This document shows positions 35,786 to 44,159 of a stretch of 64,000 nucleotides of DNA, piece after piece (the first letter of the stretch is position 1; every line of letters starts with the position of its first letter). The notes below the pieces were generated by a model. It saw nothing but the letters and a program-made list of their open reading frames with translations, ran no database searches and had not been told where the DNA came from. The stretch comes from Mycolicibacterium novocastrense. Its GTDB lineage: Bacteria > Actinomycetota > Actinomycetes > Mycobacteriales > Mycobacteriaceae. Both the position numbers and the translations under genes were made by a program. The stretch spans positions 1-64,000 of the forward strand of contig NZ_BCTA01000096.1 of assembly GCF_001570485.1 (NCBI RefSeq), given 5' to 3'.

Positions 35786-36745
35786 TCAGGCGCCCAGCGT
35801 GGCTTGGATGTCGCCCTTCATCGCGGCCAGCTGCGAACCCCAGTAGCCCCATCCGTGGGTGCCATTGGCGGGGAAGTTGAACGTGCCGTTGCCTCCGCCG
35901 GCTGCTTCGTAGGCCTGCTGGAAGTTCTTGTTGCTGTCCAGCGTGATGGTCTCGAGGAACTGGCCGGCGATGTCGCCGCCGCCGCCGAGTTCGGACGGGA
36001 CGCCGTTGCCGCAGTACACCCAGATGCGGGTGCCGTTGGCCACCAGCTTGCCGACGTTGACCGTCGGGTCGTTGCGCTTCCAGGCCGAGCTGCCGGGTGG
36101 GCCCCACATCGCCGTGGCGCTGAAGCCGCCCGAGTCGCGCATCGCGACGCCGACCAACAGCGGCCAGATGCCGTCGGAGAGGTTGAGGAAGCCCGACAGC
36201 GAGGCGGCGTAGCGGAACTGACCCGGGTGGTAGGCGGCCAGGATCAGCGCAGCGCTACCCGACATGGACAAGCCGACCACCGCGTTGCCGCTGGGTGAGA
36301 TGCCCTTGTTGGCAGCCAGATACGCGGGCAGTTCGGAGGTCAGGAAGGTCTCCCACTGGTAGGTGTGGGTGCCGCCGTTGCCGACCGCGGGTCCCTGCCA
36401 GTTGGTGTAGAAGCTGGACATGCCGCCGACCGGCATCACGACCGACAGACCGGACTCGAAGTAGTTCTCGAACGCGGCGGTTTCGATGTCCCAGCCACTG
36501 TTGTCGTCGCGCGCCCGCAGGCCGTCGAGCAGATAGACCGCGTGCGGGCCACCGCCCTGGAACTTGACCGGGATGTCGCGGCCCATGGCGGCCGACGGGA
36601 CCATGAGGGTCTCGACCGGAAGGCCCGGCCGTGAGTATGCCGCGGCGGTGGACGTTCCACCCGCCACCGCGACCAGGCCCGGTATGAGCAGGGCCGCCAG
36701 CGCGCCGGCCATCATGCGGCGCGCCCAACTGTGTCGCATTGTCAT
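35786..36745 (-). CDS. Antigen 85 family mycolyltransferase, FbpC-like
   Basis: 319 residues from ATG 36745 (ATG 36739 two codons on), with AGGAAAG upstream. A signal peptide with a twin-Arg-containing n-region (RHSWARRMMAGALAALL) is followed by the mature start YSRPGLPVETLMVPS. Antigen 85 enzymes transfer mycolate between trehalose mycolates and to arabinogalactan. Nucleophile Ser in GLSMSGSAALILAAYHP, catalytic His in NGTHGWGYW, oxyanion region YLLDGLRARDD. The disulfide cysteines of FbpA/FbpB are absent (GPAVGNGGTHTYQWE), and KGISPSGNAVVG resembles FbpC, so FbpC-like is preferred. Its presence strongly marks a mycolic-acid-bearing host. Confidence 0.93.
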   Translation of the reverse strand: MTMRHSWARRMMAGALAALLIPGLVAVAGGTSTAAAYSRPGLPVETLMVPSAAMGRDIPVKFQGGGPHAVYLLDGLRARDDNSGWDIETAAFENYFESGLSVVMPVGGMSSFYTNWQGPAVGNGGTHTYQWETFLTSELPAYLAANKGISPSGNAVVGLSMSGSAALILAAYHPGQFRYAASLSGFLNLSDGIWPLLVGVAMRDSGGFSATAMWGPPGSSAWKRNDPTVNVGKLVANGTRIWVYCGNGVPSELGGGGDIAGQFLETITLDSNKNFQQAYEAAGGGNGTFNFPANGTHGWGYWGSQLAAMKGDIQATLGA

Positions 36746-36968
36746 CGCTCTTGAACTTTCCTGGTCGAGGGATACCGCCGAGCGGTCGTCGCGGTGGACG
36801 TACCGGAGCCGGGTCGGGCTGCCGGTCAGGCGCTGCTGCTTCACACCTGCCGCGATACTTCGGGCGCCCGCCGCGCGTAGCCGCTGCTGACGGTTATGTC
36901 GACACCGAGGGCGGTCCCGTTACCGGAGAGTGGGCGGCGTCACCGTTGCGCCGGAGGGCCGCAAGGGC
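36746..36968. other. Upstream region of the antigen 85 gene
   Basis: About 220 bp between the antigen 85 start and the MOSC-protein stop, both on the minus strand. It must contain the antigen 85 promoter. No clear hairpin or small gene was seen. Confidence 0.45.
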
Positions 36969-37637
36969 CTATTTGCCGTTGGTCGGCAGGCGTTTGCGCA
37001 CGTAGGTTTTGAGCTCGGCGGACAACGCGTCGGCTGCGAGCAGCTCTGGAAGCAAGGAAGCGTCAGACATCCTGGCGCGGAACGCCAACTCGACGGTCAC
37101 GTCATGGTCGGGGCGGTGCTCGACGGAGATCTCGTCGCCCGGGCCCACCGTCCCCGGTGAGATGACGCGAAGATAGGCACCGGGTTTGGCGGCCGCGGTG
37201 AAGGTCTTCATCCAGCGGTCGATTTGCAGGAACGCCGCGAAGGTGCGGCACGGCGTGCGCGGAGCCGAGACTTCGAGCAGCAGACCGTCGGTGCCGACGC
37301 TCCAGCGTTCACCGATGCGCGCCTGTGTCACGTCGACGTTCGTGGTGGTGAGGTTCTCGCCGAACATCCCGTTGGTCAACCGGCGATCGAGTCGAGTTTC
37401 CCAGTCGTCGAGGTCTTCTCGCGCATATACGTAGACCGCTTGATCGTCACCGCCGTGCAGCTTGGTATGGCCGATGGTGTCGCCGACGAGTCCGCTACCC
37501 AGACCGCCGCGCATCGGACCCGGCGCGCGCACCGCGACCCGGTCCGGTACGGCGACCTTGTCGATACCCGTTGACCTCGACGGCGCGTCGGGATTGATCC
37601 GCACTCGCGCAACATTGACCGACAGCACTTCTGCCAC
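36969..37637 (-). CDS. MOSC-domain protein (YiiM-like)
   Basis: 222 residues. MOSC domains carry molybdenum-cofactor sulfur on a conserved Cys, seen here in SAPRTPCRTFAAFLQ. Other family marks are GDTIGHTKLHGGDDQAVYVYAR and NGMFGENLTT. Stand-alone YiiM-type proteins detoxify N-hydroxylated compounds. ATG 37637 follows a purine-poor leader. Cytosolic, no neighbours of related function. Confidence 0.85.
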   Translation of the reverse strand: MAEVLSVNVARVRINPDAPSRSTGIDKVAVPDRVAVRAPGPMRGGLGSGLVGDTIGHTKLHGGDDQAVYVYAREDLDDWETRLDRRLTNGMFGENLTTTNVDVTQARIGERWSVGTDGLLLEVSAPRTPCRTFAAFLQIDRWMKTFTAAAKPGAYLRVISPGTVGPGDEISVEHRPDHDVTVELAFRARMSDASLLPELLAADALSAELKTYVRKRLPTNGK

Positions 37638-37772
37638 CCGGACAGGTTAACGACGGAGTGGGCCGCCCGCCTCGCAGGATTTCTCGCCTGCAGTTGCACT
37701 CAAACCCTTCCACGGCACTACTACCGAGCGTAGTATTCGCGGAGCCGGTGTCGACGACGGAATGGTGTAACC

Positions 37773-38207
37773 GTGAAGTGGAGTTTCGCCCAGGTAGGCC
37801 TGCTGATCATCGCGATTTTCCACGTCGTCCAGGCGGTCATCGGCTTTATCGTCGAGCCGAGTTTCGCGACGGGCCCGGGCGCACCGACCGCGCAGGTTCT
37901 CGGGATGGACTACAACGGATGGCACGCTGTCGCCGGGCTGGCCCTGTTCGGCCCGGGACTGGTGTTCGCGTTGCGCAAGTCGTGGGCGGTGTTGTATCTG
38001 CTCGTCGCAGCGGTGGCGGGCGCGTTGCCAGGCATCTGGGCGTTCTTCTCACACCAGGTGGCGTACGTGTTCACGTTCCCCAACAACATCACCGACGCGG
38101 TGGTGCACCTGGTGACCGCCGCGGTGATGCTGGCGGTGGCCGGTATTCAGATCCGCATGGACGGCGGATTGCAGAACTCGCTTGCCGACCTGCGTAAGGG
38201 GTCGTGA
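37773..38207 (+). CDS. DUF4383-like four-helix membrane protein
   Basis: 144 residues from GTG 37773. Four hydrophobic segments (about 5-25, 50-68, 72-92, 105-128) and the family-type motifs VQAVIGFIVEP, MDYNGWHAVAGLALFGPGL and NNITDAVVHLVTA. The family is common in actinobacteria and has no known function. Divergent from the MOSC gene. Confidence 0.75.
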   Translation: MKWSFAQVGLLIIAIFHVVQAVIGFIVEPSFATGPGAPTAQVLGMDYNGWHAVAGLALFGPGLVFALRKSWAVLYLLVAAVAGALPGIWAFFSHQVAYVFTFPNNITDAVVHLVTAAVMLAVAGIQIRMDGGLQNSLADLRKGS

Positions 38208-38225
38208 CCCGGGCCGCCGCCTCCG

Positions 38226-38291
38226 CTAGTGTGCGCTCAGATCGTCAAAAGTCGTGATACGGCGTGGATTTGCGATCTGAATGCACACTAG
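38226..38291. repeat. Long inverted repeat (possible dispersed hairpin element)
   Basis: Arm 38226-38244 (CTAGTGTGC, two bases, TCAGATCG) pairs with 38273-38291 (CGATCTGA, two bases, GCACACTAG): 17 of 19 positions, the unpaired ones being symmetric internal dinucleotides. The loop is 28 nt. It lies between convergent genes and starts and ends with CTAG. It looks like a small palindromic element or a bidirectional terminator. Confidence 0.75.
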
Positions 38292-38300
38292 ACGCGCCGG

Positions 38301-38444
38301 CTACTCGGCGTCGTCCTTGTCGTCGGCCGAGGGGATCCCCTCGGGCGGTGGCGTCGAATAAGCGGGAGTTGTTGGCGGGACCCCTTGCTCTGCGCCCTCA
38401 CCCTGATCCGCGTCGTCCGAGGCCTGTTCGGGTGAGCTCATCAT
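38301..38444 (-). CDS. Short acidic hydrophilic protein, 47 residues
   Basis: ATG 38444 (followed by a second ATG) has a strong AGGAGAG ribosome site. The product MMSSPEQASDDADQGEG... ends PSADDKDDAE and is rich in Asp, Glu, Pro and Gly, without hydrophobic segments, so probably disordered and cytosolic. The ribosome site and codon use support a real gene despite its size; no function can be inferred. Confidence 0.55.
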   Translation of the reverse strand: MMSSPEQASDDADQGEGAEQGVPPTTPAYSTPPPEGIPSADDKDDAE

Positions 38445-38591
38445 TTCTCTCCTAGTCCACGATCGTCTCGCCGAGCGATACCCGTACCCATGGTGAAGAA
38501 AACCGGATAGTTGGGTTCGGTAGCCGAACGTCTCTCGTGTACTTGCCCCGAGGACGCGCATCGGGCGCCGCACCGAGCAAGAGGACGAAAC

Positions 38592-39035
38592 ATGAACACA
38601 ACGCACACCTCGAAGCGGATCCTCGGCGCGGCAATGATGTCGTTCACGATCGCCGCCGTCGGGTTCGGATCCGCAGCGGGCACGGCCCAAGCACTGCCCG
38701 GTGGGCCGGCGCCGCAGCAAGCCTGGCCCGGTGGGTCGGCGCCGCTGCAGGCGTGGCCCGGATGCCCGGATGCCAATCCGTCGGGACCCTGCCGCTGGTG
38801 CCCTGGTGATCCGCCGGTGCAGACCGGAAACCTGCGGGTGAATCCGGTGGTATGGGACAACTCCGTATGCCACACCTATTGGTACGTCTACCACGGGCAG
38901 GGCAACGTCGCGCAGAACATCTTCGAAGGCGAGGCGCCACCGCCGCCGCCACCGCCGCCGCCCGGCTTCACGCCACCCCTCCCGCCGGGCTGGTGCTGGT
39001 CGCTGTTCCTCCCCGGGCCGTGCCCTCAGGGCTGA
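38592..39035 (+). CDS. Secreted proline-rich protein with CPxxxPSGPCRWCPGDPP motif
   Basis: 147 residues from ATG 38592 after GAGGACGAA. The signal peptide MNTTHTSKRILGAAMMSFTI... is probably cleaved after AQA. The mature part begins with two near-identical PGGxAPxQAW units, then a Cys-rich block (CPDANPSGPCRWCPGD), then a segment ending in a nine-proline run and the Cys pair of WCWSLFLPGPCPQ. Exported; function unknown. It resembles the many short Pro-rich secreted proteins of mycobacteria. Confidence 0.65.
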   Translation: MNTTHTSKRILGAAMMSFTIAAVGFGSAAGTAQALPGGPAPQQAWPGGSAPLQAWPGCPDANPSGPCRWCPGDPPVQTGNLRVNPVVWDNSVCHTYWYVYHGQGNVAQNIFEGEAPPPPPPPPPGFTPPLPPGWCWSLFLPGPCPQG

Positions 39036-39059
39036 TTTCGCCGGAGCTAATATCGGCCG

Positions 39060-39359
39060 ATGGGTGAGCCGCAGCTGACTGATGACGGCCACTTCATCGT
39101 CATCAACGGTCGCCGGTGGCGCGCCACCGATCCGGCCATACCCGAGGATCGGCGGGCCGAGCTGACCCGCATACTCATGGCATGGCGCCGAGAAGTGCGC
39201 CGCGCCAAGGGAACTGGCGGCGAAGGGGCCGCACGTGCCGGTGTGCACGCAGCCAAGGTCGCATTGGGTGAGCGGGGTTCGCCGCCATGGTGGGAGCAGA
39301 CCGACGAACAGCGTCGCCAGCGATATCAGGCCGACGTAGCCTCGCCCGAAGAGGACTGA
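39060..39359 (+). CDS. Conserved hypothetical actinobacterial protein, 99 residues
   Basis: ATG 39060. N-terminal LTDDGHFIVINGRRWRATDPAIPEDRR is a recognisable conserved block of small actinobacterial proteins of unknown function; the middle is an Arg-rich helix (LMAWRREVRRAKGTGG) and the end is WWEQTDEQRRQRYQADV. No membrane segment. It follows the Pro-rich secreted protein by 24 bp. Confidence 0.7.
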   Translation: MGEPQLTDDGHFIVINGRRWRATDPAIPEDRRAELTRILMAWRREVRRAKGTGGEGAARAGVHAAKVALGERGSPPWWEQTDEQRRQRYQADVASPEED

Positions 39360-39480
39360 CCTCGCGCGTCAGACGCACCGCGCTGGCTGTCGGGCCGGCC
39401 GGTGCAGCCATGTCTTTGTTGCCCAGATGGAGAAGCTGAATTCGCTTCTCCGACACCATGGGTAGCTATCGTCAGTTGGC

Positions 39481-39999
39481 ATGCAGGGCTGGACCGCCGC
39501 CGCGGCCTTCGGACGCTCGGACTGCGAACGCCTCGACGTTGGCCTGCTCGCTCAGCCCGTCCTGGCCCTCACCAGCCTGGCGTACGTCGCTGTGGGGGTA
39601 GCCGTCCTGTGCTGGGCCCTGCGCGGTAGAGCGCTGTTGGCGGGAACCGCAGGGGTGGCGCTCATCGCCGTCGGCTTGGGCAGCTTTGTCTTCCACGGGC
39701 CCCAACCGCCGTGGGCCGGCCCGGTCCACGACTGGCCCATCATCATTTTGGCGGTGGTGTGCGTGATCGGTGTGGCCCGCACCGCGCGAGCGCGGCGGTC
39801 GGCGTGGGTCGCGGCCGCGGCGGTCTTCGCGCTCGGCCTGGCCGCTTATGCCGCTGGGCGCACGGGCTCGCCGCTGTGCCGGCCCGACAGCCTGTGGCAG
39901 TACCACGGCGTCTGGCATGTGTTGTCGGGTGCCGCAGCGGGATTAGCCGCCTGGGCCATGGTGCCCGCACGTCAGTATCGTTCACGTCGATGCCGTTAG
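39481..39999 (+). CDS. CREST-superfamily-like membrane protein (ceramidase-type putative hydrolase)
   Basis: 172 residues with about six hydrophobic segments. The putative metal-site pattern of the CREST group (alkaline ceramidase, Per1, PAQR) can be seen: GLGSFVFHG in an early helix, PVHDWPI and HGVWHVLSG near the end, giving Ser, His, Asp and H-x3-H. Family members are membrane amidohydrolases or receptors; the bacterial role is unknown. The 3' end overlaps the next gene by 10 bp. Confidence 0.6.
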   Translation: MQGWTAAAAFGRSDCERLDVGLLAQPVLALTSLAYVAVGVAVLCWALRGRALLAGTAGVALIAVGLGSFVFHGPQPPWAGPVHDWPIIILAVVCVIGVARTARARRSAWVAAAAVFALGLAAYAAGRTGSPLCRPDSLWQYHGVWHVLSGAAAGLAAWAMVPARQYRSRRCR

Positions 40000-41570
40000 A
40001 TCCAACGCCGCGAGGCCGCGTCCGCCGCGGCCTACGCAATGCGCTGCGCGGCCCCCGCGATCCGGCGCCCGTCGCGGGTCAGCGGCGACGCCGTTCCGAC
40101 GGGATGGGTGATCTGCACACCCGCAAGGTGCTCGATCTGACGATCCGCCTCGCCGAGGTGATGCTGTCTTCGGGCTCGGGCACCGCCGACGTCGTCGCCA
40201 CCGCCCAGGACGTCGCCCAGGCCTACCGACTGACCGACTGCGTCGTCGACATCTTCGTCACCACCGTCATCGTGTCCGCGCTGCCGACCGCGGACAGCCC
40301 ACCCGTCACCATCGTTCGCGCCGTCAACAACCGGTCGACGGACTACACCCGGCTGGGGGAACTCGACCGGCTGGTTCAGCGGATCACCTCCGGCGGTGTG
40401 ACGGTCGATCAAGCACACGATGCGATGGACGAGTTGACCGAACGGCCGCATCCCTATCCACGGTGGCTGGCGACCGCGGGCTGGGCGGGTTTCGCGCTCG
40501 GCATCGCGATGCTGCTCGGCGGCGGCTGGTTGACCTGCATCCTGGCCGCGCTCACGTCGGGGGTCATCGACCAGGTGGGGCGCCGACTCAATCGCGTGGG
40601 TACGCCGTTCTTCTTCCAACATGTCGCGGGCGCGGCCATCGCGACCTCGGTCGCCGTGGCGGCCTTCCTGTATGCCGATATCGGACCGACGGTCATGGTG
40701 GCCACCGGCATCGTGGTGCTGTTGTCGGGATTGACCTTCGTCGGCGCGATGCAGGATGCGGTGACGGGCTACATGCTGACCGCGCTGGCCCGGCTCGGGG
40801 AAGCGGTGTTGCTGACGGCGGGCATCGTCGTGGGCATTCTCGCGGGCCTGCAGATCGCCCAGATCGCCGGCGTCACCATCTCGCTGCACGTCGATGCGAC
40901 CGAATCGTTCGTCGCACCGAACGGGGCGGTACGGATCGCGCTTGCGGTGTTCGGCGCGGCGCTGGCGGGCGCCTGCCTGACGGTGGCGAGCTATGCGCCG
41001 ATGCGGGCCATCCTGACCGCCGGGCTCGTGGCCGGGCTCGCCGAGGCGGTCCTGATCGCCCTGGGCAACGCCGGGTTCGGTCAGGTGTTCGCGAGCGGTG
41101 CCGCCGCGGTTGGCGTCGGTCTCGTCGCCACGCTGATCTCCATCCGTCGGCAAGCGCCGGCCTTGGTGACGGCCACTGCGGGCATCATGCCGATGCTTCC
41201 GGGTCTGGCGGTGTTTCGCGCGGTGTTCTCCTTTGCCGTCGACGGCAACTTCGACAACGGCATCCGTCAGATGATGTCGGCGATCGCGATCGCGCTGGCC
41301 TTGGGCAGTGGCGTGGTGCTCGGTGAGTTCATCGGCTCACCGCTGCGCTTCCGCGCCGGCCGGATCGGCGACTTCCTCCGCAAGGAAGGACCACCGGGGC
41401 TGCGTCGTGCGGTGGGCCGCGTTGTGCATCTGCAGCCGGCCGACGATCAGCCGGCCGAGATGGTCCCGCGGACGCGAAGCGTCGCGCTGCAACCTGAGCC
41501 GTCCGGTGAAACGCGAGACGATGCCGAGAACGACGACACGGAGCGCGACGAGAGCCGTGAGCAGCAGTAG
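39990..41570 (+). CDS. ThrE-type threonine/serine exporter family protein
   Basis: 526 residues from ATG 39990, which overlaps the preceding stop. The N-terminal cytosolic domain (RKVLDLTIRLAEVMLSSGSGTADV ... VNNRSTDYTRLGELDRL; split) is the ThrE/DUF1212 domain with the conserved GxGT segment, followed by about ten membrane helices in two halves. An acidic disordered tail (residues about 485-526) ends the protein. ThrE proteins export threonine and serine. The closest M. tuberculosis counterpart I know of is Rv3737. Confidence 0.87.
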   Translation: MPLDPTPRGRVRRGLRNALRGPRDPAPVAGQRRRRSDGMGDLHTRKVLDLTIRLAEVMLSSGSGTADVVATAQDVAQAYRLTDCVVDIFVTTVIVSALPTADSPPVTIVRAVNNRSTDYTRLGELDRLVQRITSGGVTVDQAHDAMDELTERPHPYPRWLATAGWAGFALGIAMLLGGGWLTCILAALTSGVIDQVGRRLNRVGTPFFFQHVAGAAIATSVAVAAFLYADIGPTVMVATGIVVLLSGLTFVGAMQDAVTGYMLTALARLGEAVLLTAGIVVGILAGLQIAQIAGVTISLHVDATESFVAPNGAVRIALAVFGAALAGACLTVASYAPMRAILTAGLVAGLAEAVLIALGNAGFGQVFASGAAAVGVGLVATLISIRRQAPALVTATAGIMPMLPGLAVFRAVFSFAVDGNFDNGIRQMMSAIAIALALGSGVVLGEFIGSPLRFRAGRIGDFLRKEGPPGLRRAVGRVVHLQPADDQPAEMVPRTRSVALQPEPSGETRDDAENDDTERDESREQQ

Positions 41571-41656
41571 GCGCGGACACGCCCTGGGTTTGGCCGCAGC
41601 AAATGCAGGCTATAAATTCGAAGCATCAGTAAGTGACTAGCGCTGGAGGCATGCTC

Positions 41657-42001
41657 ATGAGGTTTCGCAAGACCACGCTGGCTGCCATCGCGGGCGGCTT
41701 GACCGCGACGACTCTAGGGCTGAGCACTCCGGCAAGCGCGCAGCCGTCTCCACCGCCGCCCCCTCCGCCACCCGCCCTGGCCGCTGAAATACCGCCGCCT
41801 CCGCCTCCGCCGGGTATGGCTCCACCGCCGGCCAGGCCGATGGCCGGGGAACCGGTGCCGGCATGGGCGCCGCGGAAGCCCGCCGAGTTCTGGCTCGGCG
41901 AGCCCGTCGTGTGGCACTCGGGGTGGGGCGGACGCTGGGGCGTGTGGAAGAACGGCGCCTTCATCCACTTGTCGAAGAACCCGGTCACCGCCGGCGGCTG
42001 A
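41657..42001 (+). CDS. Secreted proline-rich protein, 114 residues
   Basis: ATG 41657 sits seven bases after GGAGG, which decides this start over ATG 41651. Signal peptide MRFRKTTLAAIAGGLTATTL... cleaved near ASA, followed by two polyproline blocks and a compact C-terminal part (PAEFWLGEPVVWHSGWGGRWGVWKNGAFIHL, split as PAEFWLGEPV and GRWGVWKNGAFIHL). Mycobacterial genomes hold several similar Trp/Gly-ended secreted proteins; function unknown. Confidence 0.7.
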   Translation: MRFRKTTLAAIAGGLTATTLGLSTPASAQPSPPPPPPPPALAAEIPPPPPPPGMAPPPARPMAGEPVPAWAPRKPAEFWLGEPVVWHSGWGGRWGVWKNGAFIHLSKNPVTAGG

Positions 42002-42010
42002 CCGTGGCGG

Positions 42011-42658
42011 TCAGCTCGAGGCGTCGAGGATCTTGATCGCGAAAATCAACGAGTCGCCGGGTTGGATTCCCGCGGCGGGCTGACCCTCGGGATACCCGTC
42101 GGCGGACGTCATCGCCACGGCGACCGTCGAACCGACCTTCTGCCCGGCGATGGCCTTCTGGAAGCCCGGCACAACTCCGTCGAGCGGGAAATCGACTGGC
42201 ATACCCCGCTCGTAGCTGTTGTCGAACACGGACCCGTCGCGACCGTTGACCCCCATGTAGCAGACGAAGACCGTGGCGGTCTCGGAGACGACCGGACCGT
42301 CACCGGGCTTCAGCGTGTGTACCTGGGTCTCGGACACGCTGAACGGCGGTTGCACGTTGATCAGCGGCGCCGTTGAGTCGGTCGATCCGGTGACGGCGAC
42401 GCTTCCGGTGTCGCCGTTGAGCGTCCACTCCGGTGCGCCGCCGATCTGTGGCGGCGCCGTCGGGCACATGGCGCTGGCGGGATCGCCGGTCTCCACCGCT
42501 GGGGGGATGAACTCGTCGGCCAGCGAGGACGTGCTCGTCGGTGAGGTCGTGTCGGTCGATGAAGCTTCCGTGTCGGAGCCGCAGGCGGAGAGAGCCAGAA
42601 CCATCGATGCGGTGCAGGCGATCAGCCCGACAGGAAGAGACACACGCGAGGAATTCAC
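42011..42658 (-). CDS. FKBP-type peptidyl-prolyl isomerase lipoprotein
   Basis: 215 residues from GTG 42658. Lipobox LSAC places the acylated Cys at 26, so the protein is anchored on the outer side of the membrane. A Ser/Thr-rich linker leads to a FKBP domain (VFVCYMGVNGRDGSVFDNSYERG, split: YMGVNGRDGSVFDNS; GVVPGFQKAIAGQKVGSTV). The domain isomerises Xaa-Pro bonds in exported proteins. The frame is open upstream to 42910, but the signal sequence fixes this start. Convergent with the Pro-rich protein gene. Confidence 0.85.
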   Translation of the reverse strand: MNSSRVSLPVGLIACTASMVLALSACGSDTEASSTDTTSPTSTSSLADEFIPPAVETGDPASAMCPTAPPQIGGAPEWTLNGDTGSVAVTGSTDSTAPLINVQPPFSVSETQVHTLKPGDGPVVSETATVFVCYMGVNGRDGSVFDNSYERGMPVDFPLDGVVPGFQKAIAGQKVGSTVAVAMTSADGYPEGQPAAGIQPGDSLIFAIKILDASS

Positions 42659-42821
42659 GGTCGCCACGCTACAGACAGTGGCGCCAGCGGTGTGCCGGTG
42701 GGCTGAGAGGCCGCGAGTGTGAGTTCCGATACGGCTGGCACGGCGGGTCGCGGATGAAATCGCACTATCGGCCGCGCTGTGTGCGACGGTTGCGGGGAAC
42801 AGCCTGCCGAAGAGGGGCGCG

Positions 42822-44159
42822 ATGGCGAGGCACGAAGCGGTGGTGTGCGGGGCGAGCATGGGTGGACTGCTCGCTGCGAGAGTGCTGGCAGACGCGTACG
42901 ACTCGGTCACCGTCGTCGAGCGCGACGAACTGCCCGCCGACGCATCGCAGCGGGCGGGCGTGCCTCAGGGCCATCACCTGCACATGATGACGAGTGCGGG
43001 GTTGAAGATCCTCGACGAGATGTTGCCCAGGGTAATCAAGGAGTTGAGAGCGGCCGGCGCACCGATCATCGACACCCGCAACCTGTCGGCGGTATACGTC
43101 GAGGTCCGTGGGCATGCGCTGTGTCGAACGGGCGCATTGGCCGACCCCGATGCCATGCCTGTCCAGCCGGTCAGTCGACCGCTGCTGGAATTCGTTGTTC
43201 GCGAACGGGTTTGCGCGCTACCCAATGTCAAAGTGCTGGAGGGGCACGATGTCGTCGAGCCCGTACTGAGCGATCGCGCGGTAACCGGCGTTCGTATCGG
43301 TGACCGCAGCGGTGCCCGACAGTGGACCGTGCCAGCCGATCTGGTGGTAGACGCGACAGGCCGCTCGGCCCGTACACCGGCTTTCCTTGCGGCGCATGGC
43401 TTCACACGTCCGGCCGAGCGGTCGTATCGCGTGCAGCTCTGTTACGCCAGCCAGCTGTTTCGAATTGCGCCGGGGGCGCTGGACGACAAGGTGGTCTTCG
43501 TCAGCCCGACACTGGAACGCCCGACCGGCGTCGGCATGCTCGCCTACGAAAACGACACGATGATCGTGACGCTGATAGGCGTCGCCGGACATCGGCTTCC
43601 CACCGAACTGCCGGCGGTGTTGGCCGCCGTGGCCGAATGCGTACCGCCGGAAATCAGCGCAGCACTCGCCGACGCCGAGCCGCTGGGGGAGACGCATCAC
43701 CGCCACTTCCCGACCAGCGTGTGGCGTCGCTATGACAAGCTGTCCTCGTTTCCCCAGGGGCTGTTGGCGATTGGGGACGCGGTGTGCAGCTTGAACCCGA
43801 TGTACGGCCAAGGGATGACCTCGGCGCTGATGCAGGCTCGCAGCCTTCGACAGTTCCTTGCCTTCGACGGTGAACCCTCGAGCCAGGTCTATTTTGGCGA
43901 TGTCGCACGGCGGGTCGCGCCGTTGTGGTGGGCCAACCGGCTCAACGACTTCGGCTTCACCCCCGCGAGCGGATGGAGGTCGTTCCCGCAGCGAGTGTTC
44001 AACCGCTACACCACCGCCTATATGGCTGCCGCGTCGACAGACATGGCGCTCACGGAAACGTTCCTCAGGGTGCTGCAGGGGGTAGACCCGGGAACGAGGC
44101 TGATGCGCCCCGGACACGTGGCGCGGGTCATCACCAGCGGCAGGCGCGCCGGTCAGTAG
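42822..44159 (+). CDS. FAD-dependent monooxygenase/epoxidase-like oxidoreductase
   Basis: 445 residues, ATG 42822 after GAAGAGGGG. N-terminal FAD-binding Rossmann motif VVCGASMGGLLAARVLA, an acidic strand end VVERDELP, the internal DLVVDATGRSARTP, and the second FAD motif GLLAIGDAVCSLNPMYGQGM. This is the layout of flavoprotein monooxygenases, including LasC-type epoxidases and geranylgeranyl reductase-like enzymes. Substrate unknown. Its last codons overlap the convergent MBL hydrolase gene by 7 bp. Confidence 0.82.
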   Translation: MARHEAVVCGASMGGLLAARVLADAYDSVTVVERDELPADASQRAGVPQGHHLHMMTSAGLKILDEMLPRVIKELRAAGAPIIDTRNLSAVYVEVRGHALCRTGALADPDAMPVQPVSRPLLEFVVRERVCALPNVKVLEGHDVVEPVLSDRAVTGVRIGDRSGARQWTVPADLVVDATGRSARTPAFLAAHGFTRPAERSYRVQLCYASQLFRIAPGALDDKVVFVSPTLERPTGVGMLAYENDTMIVTLIGVAGHRLPTELPAVLAAVAECVPPEISAALADAEPLGETHHRHFPTSVWRRYDKLSSFPQGLLAIGDAVCSLNPMYGQGMTSALMQARSLRQFLAFDGEPSSQVYFGDVARRVAPLWWANRLNDFGFTPASGWRSFPQRVFNRYTTAYMAAASTDMALTETFLRVLQGVDPGTRLMRPGHVARVITSGRRAGQ

